DNA of 64,000 bases, taken from Streptomyces brasiliensis (GTDB lineage: Bacteria; Actinomycetota; Actinomycetes; Streptomycetales; Streptomycetaceae). The first letter of the stretch is position 1. The number at the start of each line of letters is the position of its first letter. Below are positions 48,346 to 56,434 of the stretch, one piece after another. The stretch is from positions 186,001 to 250,000 of the forward strand of contig NZ_BMQA01000005.1 in assembly GCF_014647875.1 (NCBI RefSeq), read 5' to 3'. Under the pieces are notes generated by a model. The model ran no database searches and was not told where the DNA came from. It saw nothing but the letters and a program-made list of their open reading frames with translations. Made by a program: the position numbers and the translations under genes.

Positions 48346-48665
48346 ACACCGCAGGAACGATCGATCGCCCCGTCACGCACGACCCCAAGAAGCAGGCCCC
48401 GATGAAGCCGTCCACCAGCGAGCCCGCAGGCTCCGCAACCTCAGACGTCACCACCACCGGCGCGACCGACTCGCGTCAGAACAGGACCCGGGAGATGCAA
48501 CTCATCCCAGAAGCCCTGGCTCGTGCGCATATGCACGACCGGCTGCAGGACGCCGAGCGGGAGCGCCGGGCCGTGCGCCTGGCGACCGCCCGTCGGATGC
48601 AGCGCCGGGCGGAGCGCGCCTCGCTGCGCGCGCGCCGTGCGCTCGCCATGGCGGTCATGCAGTAA
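48342..48665 (+). CDS. Small basic protein coupled to wblC
   Basis: This 107-residue protein overlaps the wblC stop by ATGA. The first 55 residues are Thr/Ser/Pro-rich and disordered, while the second half is a continuous basic helix: PEALARAHMHDRLQDAERERRAVRLATARRMQRRAERASLRARRALAMAVMQ region, rich in Arg and Ala. It could bind nucleic acid or ribosomes, but no family is recognised. Its coupling to wblC suggests that it is made under the same antibiotic stress. Two strong hairpins follow at 48687-48757. Confidence 0.65.
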   Translation: MNTAGTIDRPVTHDPKKQAPMKPSTSEPAGSATSDVTTTGATDSRQNRTREMQLIPEALARAHMHDRLQDAERERRAVRLATARRMQRRAERASLRARRALAMAVMQ

Positions 48666-48686
48666 CCGATCACACCTGAAGCGGTG

Positions 48687-48757
48687 GCCTCCCGGCCTCG
48701 GGAGGCGATGACTTCCCCCGCGGGGGCCGGTCCGTCCGAACGGACTGGCCCCCGCGG
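48687..48757 (+). terminator. Double terminator of the wblC operon
   Basis: Two hairpins in series: an 8-bp stem with loop GCCT (48687-48706) and an 18-bp stem with one G-T pair and loop CCGA (48718-48757). They lie 20 bp after the small basic protein gene and before the zinc-ribbon gene. Confidence 0.8.
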
Positions 48758-48803
48758 TGCGTTGTGCCCGGCGAACCACCGCGGGCGGGGATATCGTCGC
48801 CGA

Positions 48804-49013
48804 GTGACGAGTCTTTCCGGAGACAGTGACCACGGCCGCCCCACCACGGAGCCGCAAGCCTTCGTCTGCGCTCGCTGCGGCACCTGGGCCGAGCAGCCCC
48901 TGCCCACCTGGATCTGCTCCGTCGAGAACGGCGTCCGTCACTACTTCTGCGACACCTGTGCCCGGGAGAACCTCAGGGCGATCGAGGGGCGGCTGGACTC
49001 GGCCTGGTGGTGA
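48804..49013 (+). CDS. Small zinc-ribbon protein
   Basis: This 69-residue protein has CARCGTW near residue 20 and, after an EQPLPTWICSVENGVRHYF stretch, CDTCARENLRAIEGRLDSAWW, i.e. four Cys in two CxxC pairs with a third Cys between. It probably binds zinc. Otherwise it is not recognised. The GTG at 48804 comes 46 bp after the wblC operon terminator. No clear RBS is seen, so the start is uncertain. It is convergent with the ABC1 kinase. Confidence 0.7.
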   Translation: MTSLSGDSDHGRPTTEPQAFVCARCGTWAEQPLPTWICSVENGVRHYFCDTCARENLRAIEGRLDSAWW

Positions 49014-49089
49014 TCCGCGCCGGCGGGGGACCAGAAGACCGGGAGAACGGGTGCCGTCGGTAGCCCCGTCGGAACGCCTCCGCCCGCCG

Positions 49090-50469
49090 TCATGCCTCCG
49101 CCGCCGACTCCTCCACCACTTCCTCCTGCCATTCCTCCTCGGGAACGAAGCCGGGCAGCCACTCCTCCAGTTCCTGTCGCAGCCGTACCGTGGCGCCGAG
49201 CTGGCACAGGACACCGATCGTGCTGAGGGTCACCCGGTGTATCAGCAGGTACGCCGGAGGCAGGTTCAGCTGCTTGCCCAGCTGATACGCGGGGGAGCGG
49301 GGGTCGGCGATACGGGCCGCCTGGCTGCGCATCCAGGTGCGGGTGAAGGTGAACTCGTCCACCCGGGCCGGTTCGATGATCGGCAGGAGGTAGTCGAGGA
49401 CGGCATCGGGGTCGAGCTCTATCGACTCCTTGACGAAGCCCTCGGCCCGGAGCATCTCGTAGACCGCATCGGCCTCGCCGTCCAGGGTCATGCGCAGGGC
49501 GTCGCCGATGGGGGTCGGCAGACCGCCGGGGAGGCGGTCGACGGTGCCGAAGTCGAGGACGCCCAGGCGCCAGTCGCCCTGCTCGTCCGTGTCGCCGGGC
49601 AGCAGGCGGAAATTGCCCGGGTGCGGATCGGCGTGCAGGAGGCCGGTGCGGGCCGGGCCCGAGAAGAGGAAGCGGGCCAGGAGCTGACCGGCGCGATCAC
49701 GCTGCTCGGTGGTGCCGTCCGTGATCACCTCGGAGAGCGGGATCCCGTCGATCCACTCCGTGACCAGCACCTGCTCGCACTGGTGCACCACAGCCGGGAC
49801 GACGACGTCGGGATCGCCCGCGAACTCCTCCGCGTGTGCCTGCTGGGCCTGGGCCTCCAGGCCGTAGTCCAGCTCCTCCGAGACGCGGTCCCGCAGCTCG
49901 GCGATCAACGGTTTGACGTCCATCCCCGGGATCAGCGGCCCCAACAGGCGGGCGAAGCGGCTCAATTGGTTCAAGTCGGACAGTAGTGCCTCGCCGGCCC
50001 CGGGGTACTGCACCTTGACCGCCACCTCGCGGCCGTCCTGCCACACCGCCCGGTGTACCTGTCCGATCGAGGCCGCCGCGGCGGGCTTGTCCTCGAACTC
50101 CAGGAACAGCTCCCGCCAGTCCTCCCCCAGCCGCTCCTCGAGCACGGAGTGCACGGTGCGGGTCGGCATGGGTGGCGCCGCCTCCTGGAGCTTCGTCAGG
50201 GCCGCTCGGTAGGGGCCTGCGACCTCCTCGGGCAGGGCCGATTCGAAGACGGACAGGGCCTGCCCGAACTTCATCGCGCCCCCCTTCAGCTCGCCGAGGA
50301 CCTTGAACAGCTGCTCCGCGGTGCGCTGTTGCAGCTCGCGGCCGACGATCTCCGCGGACTCGCCCACGATCCGCTTGCCCAGCCCCCAGGTCGCCCGGCC
50401 GGCGAAGCCGAGCGGAAGCGCGGCGAGCTTGGCGGTCCGGGTGACCGCTTTCCGGGGAAGATCAGACAT
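49090..50469 (-). CDS. ABC1 (AarF/UbiB) family atypical kinase
   Basis: This 459-residue protein has the family N-terminal KxGQ motif (GAMKFGQALSVFESALPEEV near 64-83) and the kinase core: AAASIGQVHRAVWQDGREVAVKVQYPG near 138-163 (Ala-rich loop and Lys), then LLHADPHPGNFRL near 273-285 and LDFGTVDRLPGG near 302-313 (the metal site, DFG). It is an atypical ADP/ATP-binding enzyme; relatives support quinone or isoprenoid lipid metabolism. The mycobacterial counterpart sits beside whiB7. RBS GGAGGG is five bases before ATG 50469. It overlaps the upstream ThiF-like gene by 8 bp, which implies an operon. Confidence 0.88.
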   Translation of the reverse strand: MSDLPRKAVTRTAKLAALPLGFAGRATWGLGKRIVGESAEIVGRELQQRTAEQLFKVLGELKGGAMKFGQALSVFESALPEEVAGPYRAALTKLQEAAPPMPTRTVHSVLEERLGEDWRELFLEFEDKPAAAASIGQVHRAVWQDGREVAVKVQYPGAGEALLSDLNQLSRFARLLGPLIPGMDVKPLIAELRDRVSEELDYGLEAQAQQAHAEEFAGDPDVVVPAVVHQCEQVLVTEWIDGIPLSEVITDGTTEQRDRAGQLLARFLFSGPARTGLLHADPHPGNFRLLPGDTDEQGDWRLGVLDFGTVDRLPGGLPTPIGDALRMTLDGEADAVYEMLRAEGFVKESIELDPDAVLDYLLPIIEPARVDEFTFTRTWMRSQAARIADPRSPAYQLGKQLNLPPAYLLIHRVTLSTIGVLCQLGATVRLRQELEEWLPGFVPEEEWQEEVVEESAAEA

Positions 50470-51679
50470 GCGCCCTCCAAGTCCCAGCCGGCCGCGCCGT
50501 CTCCGCCGTACGTGGTCGCTCCGTCGACGGCCGTTGCTTCGCCATTGTCTCGTGCGGCTCCTCTTCCGTGGAGGAGTGTTCCCCCTCGGCTTTCCGCGCG
50601 GCACCACAGGGGCACGCGGGGTGCGGCCACACCGGCCTCGCGTGCCAGTGCAGGCCGGGCACGGACACCTCCCAGCGTGCACCCGCGCTGGACGGGGACT
50701 CGCCGTCGAGGAAGGCGAGGGCGTGCGCGGCCGCGAGCCCCGCGACCGTCGTCGCCAGCGCGAGATCACAGGGTGTCACCGGGCGCGCCTTCCCGGAACG
50801 CCATTGTGCGACCAGCCGCGGCCAGGCCGGATCCCGGTCCGTGCGGTCCTCGTGGAGACAGCCGGCGCACCCCGTCCCGCCCGGCAGTACCAAGGGGCCG
50901 ACGATGCCGGTGCCCTCCACCACACCGGCGTAGAGATGAGGCGTCCCGGAGCTCATGAGCGGCGCGGCGGCGAACGGGTCCGGGGCGTGCACGCCGACCT
51001 CGTCCCGTGGGGCGAGGAGCACCAGGGAGAAGCCGGGGGCGCCGGAATCCGGCGGGGCCGAGCGGTCGCGGCGGCGGGACGGGCGGTCCGGCGCCGCCCG
51101 TCGGACGGCCTGGCGCGCGGCCTCGTCCCGCCGTTCACCGACGGACTCGACGGGCAGACCGCCCGGCGCCACGTCCCACGGCTCGACGCGGCCGACATCG
51201 CGCACGTCGACCTCGCCGACGCCCGCGCCCGACAGCAGCGAGGCCAGCAGCGCGCCGACCCGGCCCGCGCCTCTCACCTGGACGCGCAGGGAGCGCCGGG
51301 CCGCGAGGCGGCCGATCGCTCCGCCCGGTTCGGGCGAGTACAGCGAGAGCGACGCCAGATCCGGGCGCAGCCGGTCGAGGACGTCCTTCTTCTCCCGCAG
51401 GGCGTCAGCGGCCGGACCACCGCCGAGCGCGTCGTCGAGCAGCCCCGCCCTGGTCAGCCGGTCCGCCAGCGCGTCGACGTGGCCGTCCGGCAGGTCCATG
51501 CGGCGCCCCTCCTCGCGCAGGAGCGGTAGGCCACGTGCGCCGTCGAGGAGGTCGAGGAAACTGCCCGTCGCCGTGTCCATCGGCCCGAGCGTCATCGCGT
51601 GCGCCGGAGTCATCCCGAACTGCACGGTGTTGAGGTCGCGCCAGCCGCGCCTGAGCGCGGGCTTCACCAGTGGATGCAT
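50462..51679 (-). CDS. ThiF/E1-like adenylyltransferase-related protein, divergent
   Basis: This 405-residue protein has a winged-helix-like N-terminal part (TPAHAMTLGPMDTATGSFLDLLDG and DGHVDALADRLTRAGLLDD), a Rossmann motif RVQVRGAGRVGALLASLLSGAGVG near residue 129-152, and FSLVLLAPRDEVGVHAPDPFAAAPLMSSG. Zinc-type Cys pairs CAGC and C-P-C follow (near 285 and 380). The segment where E1 enzymes carry D-x-D-x-V-x-x-S-N-L-N-R-Q here reads DVRDVGRVEPWDVAPGG, lacking the catalytic Arg/Gln, so adenylation activity is doubtful. Relatives act in TOMM peptide modification, but no precursor peptide was found. It is co-transcribed with the ABC1 kinase. Confidence 0.72.
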   Translation of the reverse strand: MHPLVKPALRRGWRDLNTVQFGMTPAHAMTLGPMDTATGSFLDLLDGARGLPLLREEGRRMDLPDGHVDALADRLTRAGLLDDALGGGPAADALREKKDVLDRLRPDLASLSLYSPEPGGAIGRLAARRSLRVQVRGAGRVGALLASLLSGAGVGEVDVRDVGRVEPWDVAPGGLPVESVGERRDEAARQAVRRAAPDRPSRRRDRSAPPDSGAPGFSLVLLAPRDEVGVHAPDPFAAAPLMSSGTPHLYAGVVEGTGIVGPLVLPGGTGCAGCLHEDRTDRDPAWPRLVAQWRSGKARPVTPCDLALATTVAGLAAAHALAFLDGESPSSAGARWEVSVPGLHWHARPVWPHPACPCGAARKAEGEHSSTEEEPHETMAKQRPSTERPRTAETARPAGTWRAHV

Positions 51680-51749
51680 GACAGTCCCCCCGTCGACATG
51701 GATCGATATGGGCAAGTCCTGGAACTTCAGTGTTTGCCGGAGGAATCGG

Positions 51750-51863
51750 TCACATCCCGCCGACGACTGCCAGCATGCCCGCCGCCGCGAGCCGGTGCCG
51801 CAAGTTGTCCACAGGCAGCGGGGAGTCGTCGTACAAATCAAGCGCATGGTGGGGGATCGGCAT
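51750..51863 (-). CDS. Possible 37-residue protein, weak
   Basis: This 37-codon ORF, MPIPHHALDLYDDSPLPVD then NLRHRLAAAGMLAVVGGM, lies in the divergent gap between the ThiF-like gene and the peptidase gene and has GC-rich third positions. It has only a poor RBS. I do not recognise it, and it could be chance. Confidence 0.25.
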   Translation of the reverse strand: MPIPHHALDLYDDSPLPVDNLRHRLAAAGMLAVVGGM

Positions 51864-51916
51864 CGAACCGTCCCGGACCCGGGACTTCCCCCATATGCAG
51901 CGGGTAACGTCGGGGC

Positions 51917-52513
51917 GTGCCCGCCGACCCACTGCACCGCGCCGGAAAACCACAGCGCAGCACGACGAGCCCGCCGCCGAGCGGCTCGGGGGCGAGCGCG
52001 ATCGAGGTCCGCAGGAGCGCCCGGCGACGCCGGACGGTCTCCGCGTATCGCGAGGGCGATCGCACCGTAGTGCTCATCCCCGCCCGGATGTCCGAGGCGG
52101 AGGAGCAGCGCTGGGTGACCGTCATGCTCGACAAACTGGCCGCCCAGGAGAGCAAGCGGGCGCTGGGCGACGGCGACCTGGCCGAGCGCGCGCAGCAGCT
52201 GTCGGAGCAGTACTTCGGCGGGCGGGCCCGGCCCGCTTCGGTGCGCTGGGTCACCAACCAGAACACGCGCTGGGGTTCGTGCACCCCGGCTGAGGGCAGC
52301 ATCCGGCTCTCGCACCGGTTGCAGGGCATGCCCGAGTACGTCATCGACTACGTGCTCTGCCATGAACTCGCTCATCTGCTGGTGCCCGGACACGGTCCGC
52401 GTTTCTGGCGGCTGCTGGAGGCGTACCCGCGGACCGAGCGGGCCCGCGGCTACCTCGAAGGTGTGGTGGCCGCCGACCGGCTGCCCCATGTGCCCGGCGC
52501 GCGCAGCGAGTGA
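51917..52513 (+). CDS. M48-type metallopeptidase (YgjP-like)
   Basis: This 198-residue protein has the zinc site LCHELAHLLVPGHGPRFWRLL near 150-170 (HExxH with a third ligand in the following HxxxFW), and RWGSCTPAEGSIRLSHRL near 118-135, the hallmark of the YgjP/WLM-type metallopeptidases (DUF45). The preceding EIVRRSARRRRTVSAYREGDRTVVLIP type region is beta-rich. It is cytosolic. TAACGT at 51905-51910 ends 6 bases before the GTG, so it is likely a leaderless mRNA. The substrate is unknown. It is divergent from the ThiF-like gene. Confidence 0.85.
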   Translation: MPADPLHRAGKPQRSTTSPPPSGSGASAIEVRRSARRRRTVSAYREGDRTVVLIPARMSEAEEQRWVTVMLDKLAAQESKRALGDGDLAERAQQLSEQYFGGRARPASVRWVTNQNTRWGSCTPAEGSIRLSHRLQGMPEYVIDYVLCHELAHLLVPGHGPRFWRLLEAYPRTERARGYLEGVVAADRLPHVPGARSE

Positions 52514-52570
52514 TCCCGGGGCCGCGCGCCCACGCGTGCGTGGCCCAACGCGGTTGTGTACCGGGTCTGT

Positions 52571-52607
52571 ACCGACATCATCCGATGTCGGTGTTTGCCG
52601 TTAGCCT
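52571..52607 (+). promoter_or_regulatory. Palindromic operator on the TerD-AIM24 promoter
   Basis: ACCGACATC and GATGTCGGT form a perfect 9-bp inverted repeat with loop ATCC (52571-52592). A -10 box TAGCCT follows at 52602-52607, so the palindrome covers the -35 position. It is a likely repressor or activator site for the operon starting at 52651. Confidence 0.55.
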
Positions 52608-52650
52608 GGCGCGACGCACTCATATTCGGGATGGGGGACGGTCGTTACGC

Positions 52651-54369
52651 ATGGCCAGGGAATTCCAACGCGGCCACAAGGCCAGGATCAGTGACCTCAC
52701 CGCGGGCACGGATCTGTACGTAGGCGTGCAGATCTCCGCCCCCGGACTGACCTTCGACATCAGCTGCTTCGGCCTCGACGCCGACGAACGTCTCTCGGAC
52801 GACCGGTACTTCGTCTTCTTCAACCAGCCGAAGTCCCCCGAGGAGTCCATCCAGTTGCTGGGTGCGCAGGCGGGCGACACGGAGTCCTTCCGGATCACGC
52901 TGGACCGGATCCCGCCGCAGATCCAGAAGCTGTCGTTCACGGCGACCATCGACGGCGCCGGGCAGATGTCCCAGATCAACCCCGGACACATCCGCATCGT
53001 GGCCGGCGGCGAGGAGGTGGCCCGGTACGCCTTCAACGGCTCGGAGTTCACCACCGAACGCGCCGTGATGCTGGGCGACTTCTACCTCAAGGACGTGTGG
53101 CGGTTCGCCGCGGTCGGCCAGGGCTTCGACGGCGGCCTGGAGGCGCTGCTGAAGAACTTCGGGGGTGAGGTGCTCGAGGAGGAGGCACCCGCGCCCGCCG
53201 CCCCGGCACCCCAGCAGCCGCAGACCTCGGCCGCTCCGGGCTTCGCCCCGCCCGCCCAGTCCGCGGCCCCGCCCGCGTTCGGCGTCCCGGCCGCCCCGGC
53301 ACCGGCGCCCGCACCCGCTCCGGCCCCCGCCCCGCAGGGCTTCGCGCCGCCGCCCCCGGGAGCCACGCCGCCTCCCGCGCCCGGCCCGGCGCCCATGCCC
53401 GACGTGCACGCCGCCCCGACCGTCATCGCGCCCCTGACCCCGTCCCCGGGCGGCACGGTGCCGCCCCCGGCCCCTGCCCCCGCGCCGTACGGTCAGCCCC
53501 AACCGTCGTACGGCGGCCAGCCCGCCGCGCCCAGCGCCCCCATGCCTCCTGGCTATGGCCGGCCCACAGCCCCGCAGGCCCCGACGCCGCCCGGCTACGG
53601 GCAGCCGACCGCGCCTGCGCCTCCGGGCTATGGTCAGCAGCCGCCGTTCGGGCAGGTACCCGGCCAGCAGGCCGCCCCGTACGGGGTGCCGCAGGGCGCA
53701 CCGCAAGGCGCCGGTGTGAGCGCCGCTCTCCAGAAGTTCAAGGAGACGCCCACCGGGCAGCGCTGGACGCAGCAGAACTCCAAACTGATCCGCGTCGACC
53801 TCGGCATCGGCGGCCGGCCCGTCCTCGCCCGCCAGGGCAGCATGGTGCTCTACCAGGGCAAGGTCGACTTCAGCTACAAGGGCGCGGGCTTCGCCGGCCG
53901 GATCGTGGGCAACGCGACCGGCCAGGAGATGCAGCTGATGCGCTGTAGCGGCCAGGGCCAGGTGTTCCTCGCCGAGGAGGCCACGCACCTTCACCCGGTC
54001 GAGCTTCAGGGCGACGCGATCTGCGTCTCCGCCGAGAACGTCCTCGCCTTCGACGAGAGCCTCCAGTACGAGGTGCGCCGCATCGAGGGGCACGGCATCC
54101 CCGGGGGCGCGCTGTTCACGATGCAGTTCCAGGGCACCGGCACCGTCGTCGTCAAGACGCACGGCACGCCCGTCGTCCTGCCCGTCACGCCCACCACGTT
54201 CGCCGACTGCAACGCGGTTGTCGCCTGGTCGGCGGCCTCCCAGGTGATCGTCTCCAGCCAGGTCCGCATGCGCCGCAACGCGTACCCGGGGGACACCGGC
54301 GAGAGCATCAACCTGCAGTTCCGGGGCGCGCCCGGCAACTTCATCGTCGTCCAGCCGTACGAGGTCTGA
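52651..54369 (+). CDS. TerD-AIM24 fusion protein
   Basis: This 572-residue protein joins two domains. Residues about 1-175 are a TerD domain (tellurite and stress resistance, calcium-binding in relatives), with LTFDISCFGLDADERLSDDRYFVFFNQPKSPE near 32-63 and FNGSEFTTERAVMLGDFYLKDVWRFAAVGQGFDGGLEALLK. Residues about 180-350 are Pro/Ala/Gly-rich with GYG(Q/R)PTAP repeats. Residues about 360-572 are an AIM24-type beta-sandwich (RVDLGIGGRPVLARQGSMVLYQGKVDFSYKG ... GNFIVVQPYEV). The start 52651 matches the TerD N-terminus MAREFQRGHK. Two further AIM24 genes follow with short gaps. No signal peptide. Confidence 0.9.
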   Translation: MAREFQRGHKARISDLTAGTDLYVGVQISAPGLTFDISCFGLDADERLSDDRYFVFFNQPKSPEESIQLLGAQAGDTESFRITLDRIPPQIQKLSFTATIDGAGQMSQINPGHIRIVAGGEEVARYAFNGSEFTTERAVMLGDFYLKDVWRFAAVGQGFDGGLEALLKNFGGEVLEEEAPAPAAPAPQQPQTSAAPGFAPPAQSAAPPAFGVPAAPAPAPAPAPAPAPQGFAPPPPGATPPPAPGPAPMPDVHAAPTVIAPLTPSPGGTVPPPAPAPAPYGQPQPSYGGQPAAPSAPMPPGYGRPTAPQAPTPPGYGQPTAPAPPGYGQQPPFGQVPGQQAAPYGVPQGAPQGAGVSAALQKFKETPTGQRWTQQNSKLIRVDLGIGGRPVLARQGSMVLYQGKVDFSYKGAGFAGRIVGNATGQEMQLMRCSGQGQVFLAEEATHLHPVELQGDAICVSAENVLAFDESLQYEVRRIEGHGIPGGALFTMQFQGTGTVVVKTHGTPVVLPVTPTTFADCNAVVAWSAASQVIVSSQVRMRRNAYPGDTGESINLQFRGAPGNFIVVQPYEV

Positions 54370-54380
54370 GGGAGCCCGTC

Positions 54381-55061
54381 ATGAACCAGCCGCTCGCGGG
54401 CTACGCCCCCGCACCCGTCACCGCCCGTATGGAGAACCATGGCGACCACATGCTGAAGGTCGCCATGCAGACCGGGAACGATCTCCTGGCGCGCGTGGGC
54501 TCGATGGTCGCCTACGAGGGCTTCGTCCAGTACGAGCCCAACCCGCCGGCCGTGCGCCAGATCGCCCGCGACTGGATGACCGGCGAGGGCGCGCCCCTGA
54601 TGAAGTGCTCCGGCGACGGCCTGCTCTACCTCGCCGACTACGGCGCGAACGTCGTCGTGATCAACCTCAATGGCGACGGCATCTCCGTCAACGCCACCAA
54701 TCTGCTCGCCTTCGACGCCCACCTCACCTGGGGCGTCGAGCGGGTCAAGGGGCTCGCGAAGTTCGCCGGTCAGGGTCTGTGGAACACGAAGATCTCCGGG
54801 CAGGGCTGGGTCGCGCTGACCTCCCGGGGCAAGCCGATCGTCGTCGACTGCGGCGGCGGCGAGGACGAGACGTACGTCGACCCCGACGCACTCGTCGCCT
54901 GGTCCCCGAACCTCAAGGTGAAGGGCAAGCGCAGCTTCAAGGCGCAGTCACTGATCGGCCGGGGCAGCGGCGAGGCCTACCAGATGGCCTTCTCCGGCCA
55001 GGGCATCGTCGTCGTCCAGCCCAGCGAGGACAGCACCGACCGTCTCCGGGTCCGGGGCTGA
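54381..55061 (+). CDS. AIM24 family protein (second of three)
   Basis: This 226-residue AIM24-domain protein has the same order of conserved blocks as the C-terminal part of the fusion: MKVAMQTGNDLLARVGSMVAYEGFVQYEP-type opening, DWMTGEGAPLMKCSGDGLLYLADYGANVVVINLNGDGISVNATNLLAFD centre and QMAFSGQGIVVVQPSED end. It is a beta-rich, cytosolic protein of unknown biochemical role; AIM24 was named in yeast mitochondria. It begins 12 bp after the fusion gene stop (RBS GAGGGAG). Confidence 0.87.
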   Translation: MNQPLAGYAPAPVTARMENHGDHMLKVAMQTGNDLLARVGSMVAYEGFVQYEPNPPAVRQIARDWMTGEGAPLMKCSGDGLLYLADYGANVVVINLNGDGISVNATNLLAFDAHLTWGVERVKGLAKFAGQGLWNTKISGQGWVALTSRGKPIVVDCGGGEDETYVDPDALVAWSPNLKVKGKRSFKAQSLIGRGSGEAYQMAFSGQGIVVVQPSEDSTDRLRVRG

Positions 55062-55078
55062 GGGGGAGTCAGAAAGCC

Positions 55079-55834
55079 ATGCAGAGCCCGCTTTTCGCCT
55101 TCAACGACCAGCAGACCCAGGAACGCTGGAGCCTGCAGAACAAGCAGATGCTGCGCATCACCCTCACGGGTCACGACGACCTCCTCGCCCGCAAGGGCAC
55201 CATGGTCGCCTACCAGGGCCTCGTCGAGTTCGACGGCGAGTACCGCAGCAACAGCCAGGCACGCGCGCGTGCGTACACGGGAGAGGGCCTGGACCTCATG
55301 CGCTGCCACGGGCAGGGCACGGTCTATCTCGCCAACCTGGCCCAGTACGTACACGTGGTCGACGTGGATCAGGACGGGCTGACGGTGGACAGCAACTACG
55401 TCCTCGCCATGGACTCCTCGCTGCACCACGAGGTCATCGCCGTCGACAGCCAGTACGGCATCTCGGGGTCCGGGAAGTACCAGCTCAACATCACCGGCCG
55501 CGGCAAGGTCGCGCTGATGACCTCGGGCGCTCCGCTGATGATGCAGGTCACGCCCGACAAGTACGTCAACTGCGACGCGGACGCGATCGTGGCCTGGTCC
55601 ACCGGGCTGCGGGTGCAGATGCAGGCCCAGACGCATTCCTCCGGGGTGTGGCGGCGGCGCGGTAGCACCGGTGAGGGCTGGGAGCTGAGCTTCATGGGCA
55701 GCGGTTACGCGCTCGTCCAGCCCAGCGAACTGCTGCCGCCCCAGCACGCGCAGTTCGGTCAGGGCATCGCCGCGCAGTTCGGCATGGGCCAGCACGGTGC
55801 GCGTGGGCAGAACCAGGGGAACGTCTGGAGCTGA
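55079..55834 (+). CDS. AIM24 family protein (third of three)
   Basis: This 251-residue protein repeats the AIM24 arrangement: QMLRITLTGHDDLLARKGTMVAYQGLVEFDG, LDLMRCHGQGTVYLANLAQYVHVVDVDQDGLTVDSNYVLAMD and ELSFMGSGYALVQPSE. A Gln/Gly-rich end (GQGIAAQFGMGQHGARGQNQGN) is added. RBS GGGGGAG lies about 10 bases before the ATG at 55079, 17 bp after the previous stop. Three neighbouring copies of one domain suggest they assemble together. A terminator follows. Confidence 0.87.
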   Translation: MQSPLFAFNDQQTQERWSLQNKQMLRITLTGHDDLLARKGTMVAYQGLVEFDGEYRSNSQARARAYTGEGLDLMRCHGQGTVYLANLAQYVHVVDVDQDGLTVDSNYVLAMDSSLHHEVIAVDSQYGISGSGKYQLNITGRGKVALMTSGAPLMMQVTPDKYVNCDADAIVAWSTGLRVQMQAQTHSSGVWRRRGSTGEGWELSFMGSGYALVQPSELLPPQHAQFGQGIAAQFGMGQHGARGQNQGNVWS

Positions 55835-55851
55835 GCGTCCAGAAAGCCGAC

Positions 55852-55886
55852 GTAAGGGGCGCCTGCTCGGGTGCGGCGCCCCTTAC
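55852..55886. terminator. Bidirectional terminator after AIM24 genes
   Basis: A perfect 12-bp stem GTAAGGGGCGCC (55852-55863) pairs with 55875-55886; 11-base loop. It lies between converging operons. Confidence 0.75.
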
Positions 55887-55912
55887 CGTTCCAGGGCCTG
55901 TCCAGCTTCGTT

Positions 55913-56434
55913 TCAGAGTCTGTCGAGCGTCGCCTTCAGCAGGCGTACGACCGACGCGTCGGCCACGTCCGCCACCTCGTCGTAGGCGAACCAGCGCAGA
56001 TCGAGCGACTCGTCGCTGATCGCGTGCTCGGCGCCCCTCGGGGCCACGGCCGCGAACTGGACGTCGAAGTGGACGTGGCACGGCGGCGGGATCGGATGCC
56101 GGTCCAGGCGCACCGGTCCGCCCGGAAGTAGCGTCAGGCCCGCGACTCCGGACTCCTCCGTGGCCTCGCGCAGGGCCGCCGCGGCGAGCGAGGTGTCCTC
56201 CGGCTCGCAGTGGCCGCCCATCTGCAGCCACATCCGCAGCTTCCTGTGCAGCGTCAGCAGCACCCGCCCGCGCTCGGGGTCGATCACCAGGGCGCTCGCC
56301 GTGATGTGCCCGGCCCCGCAGGCCTTCCACACACCGTCCGGGTGGGCCTCCAAGTGCTCCAGGTAGGCCCGGCGCAGCTCTTCCTGGCCCTCGTGAGCCT
56401 TCAGTACGAGGACCGCGTCGTCGTGCAGGCTCAC
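55913..56434 (-). CDS. NUDIX hydrolase
   Basis: This 173-residue protein starts VSLHDDAVLVLKAHEGQEE and has a NUDIX box in GGHCEPEDTSLAAAALREATEESGV near residue 69-93, with one residue more than the textbook box. The preceding RKLRMWLQ shows how the catalytic helix is joined, and GPVRLDRHPIPPPCHVHFDVQFAAVAP follows. The substrate is probably a nucleoside diphosphate linked to another group, not defined here. GTGA overlaps the stop of the zincin gene, so the two are translated together. Confidence 0.85.
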   Translation of the reverse strand: MSLHDDAVLVLKAHEGQEELRRAYLEHLEAHPDGVWKACGAGHITASALVIDPERGRVLLTLHRKLRMWLQMGGHCEPEDTSLAAAALREATEESGVAGLTLLPGGPVRLDRHPIPPPCHVHFDVQFAAVAPRGAEHAISDESLDLRWFAYDEVADVADASVVRLLKATLDRL

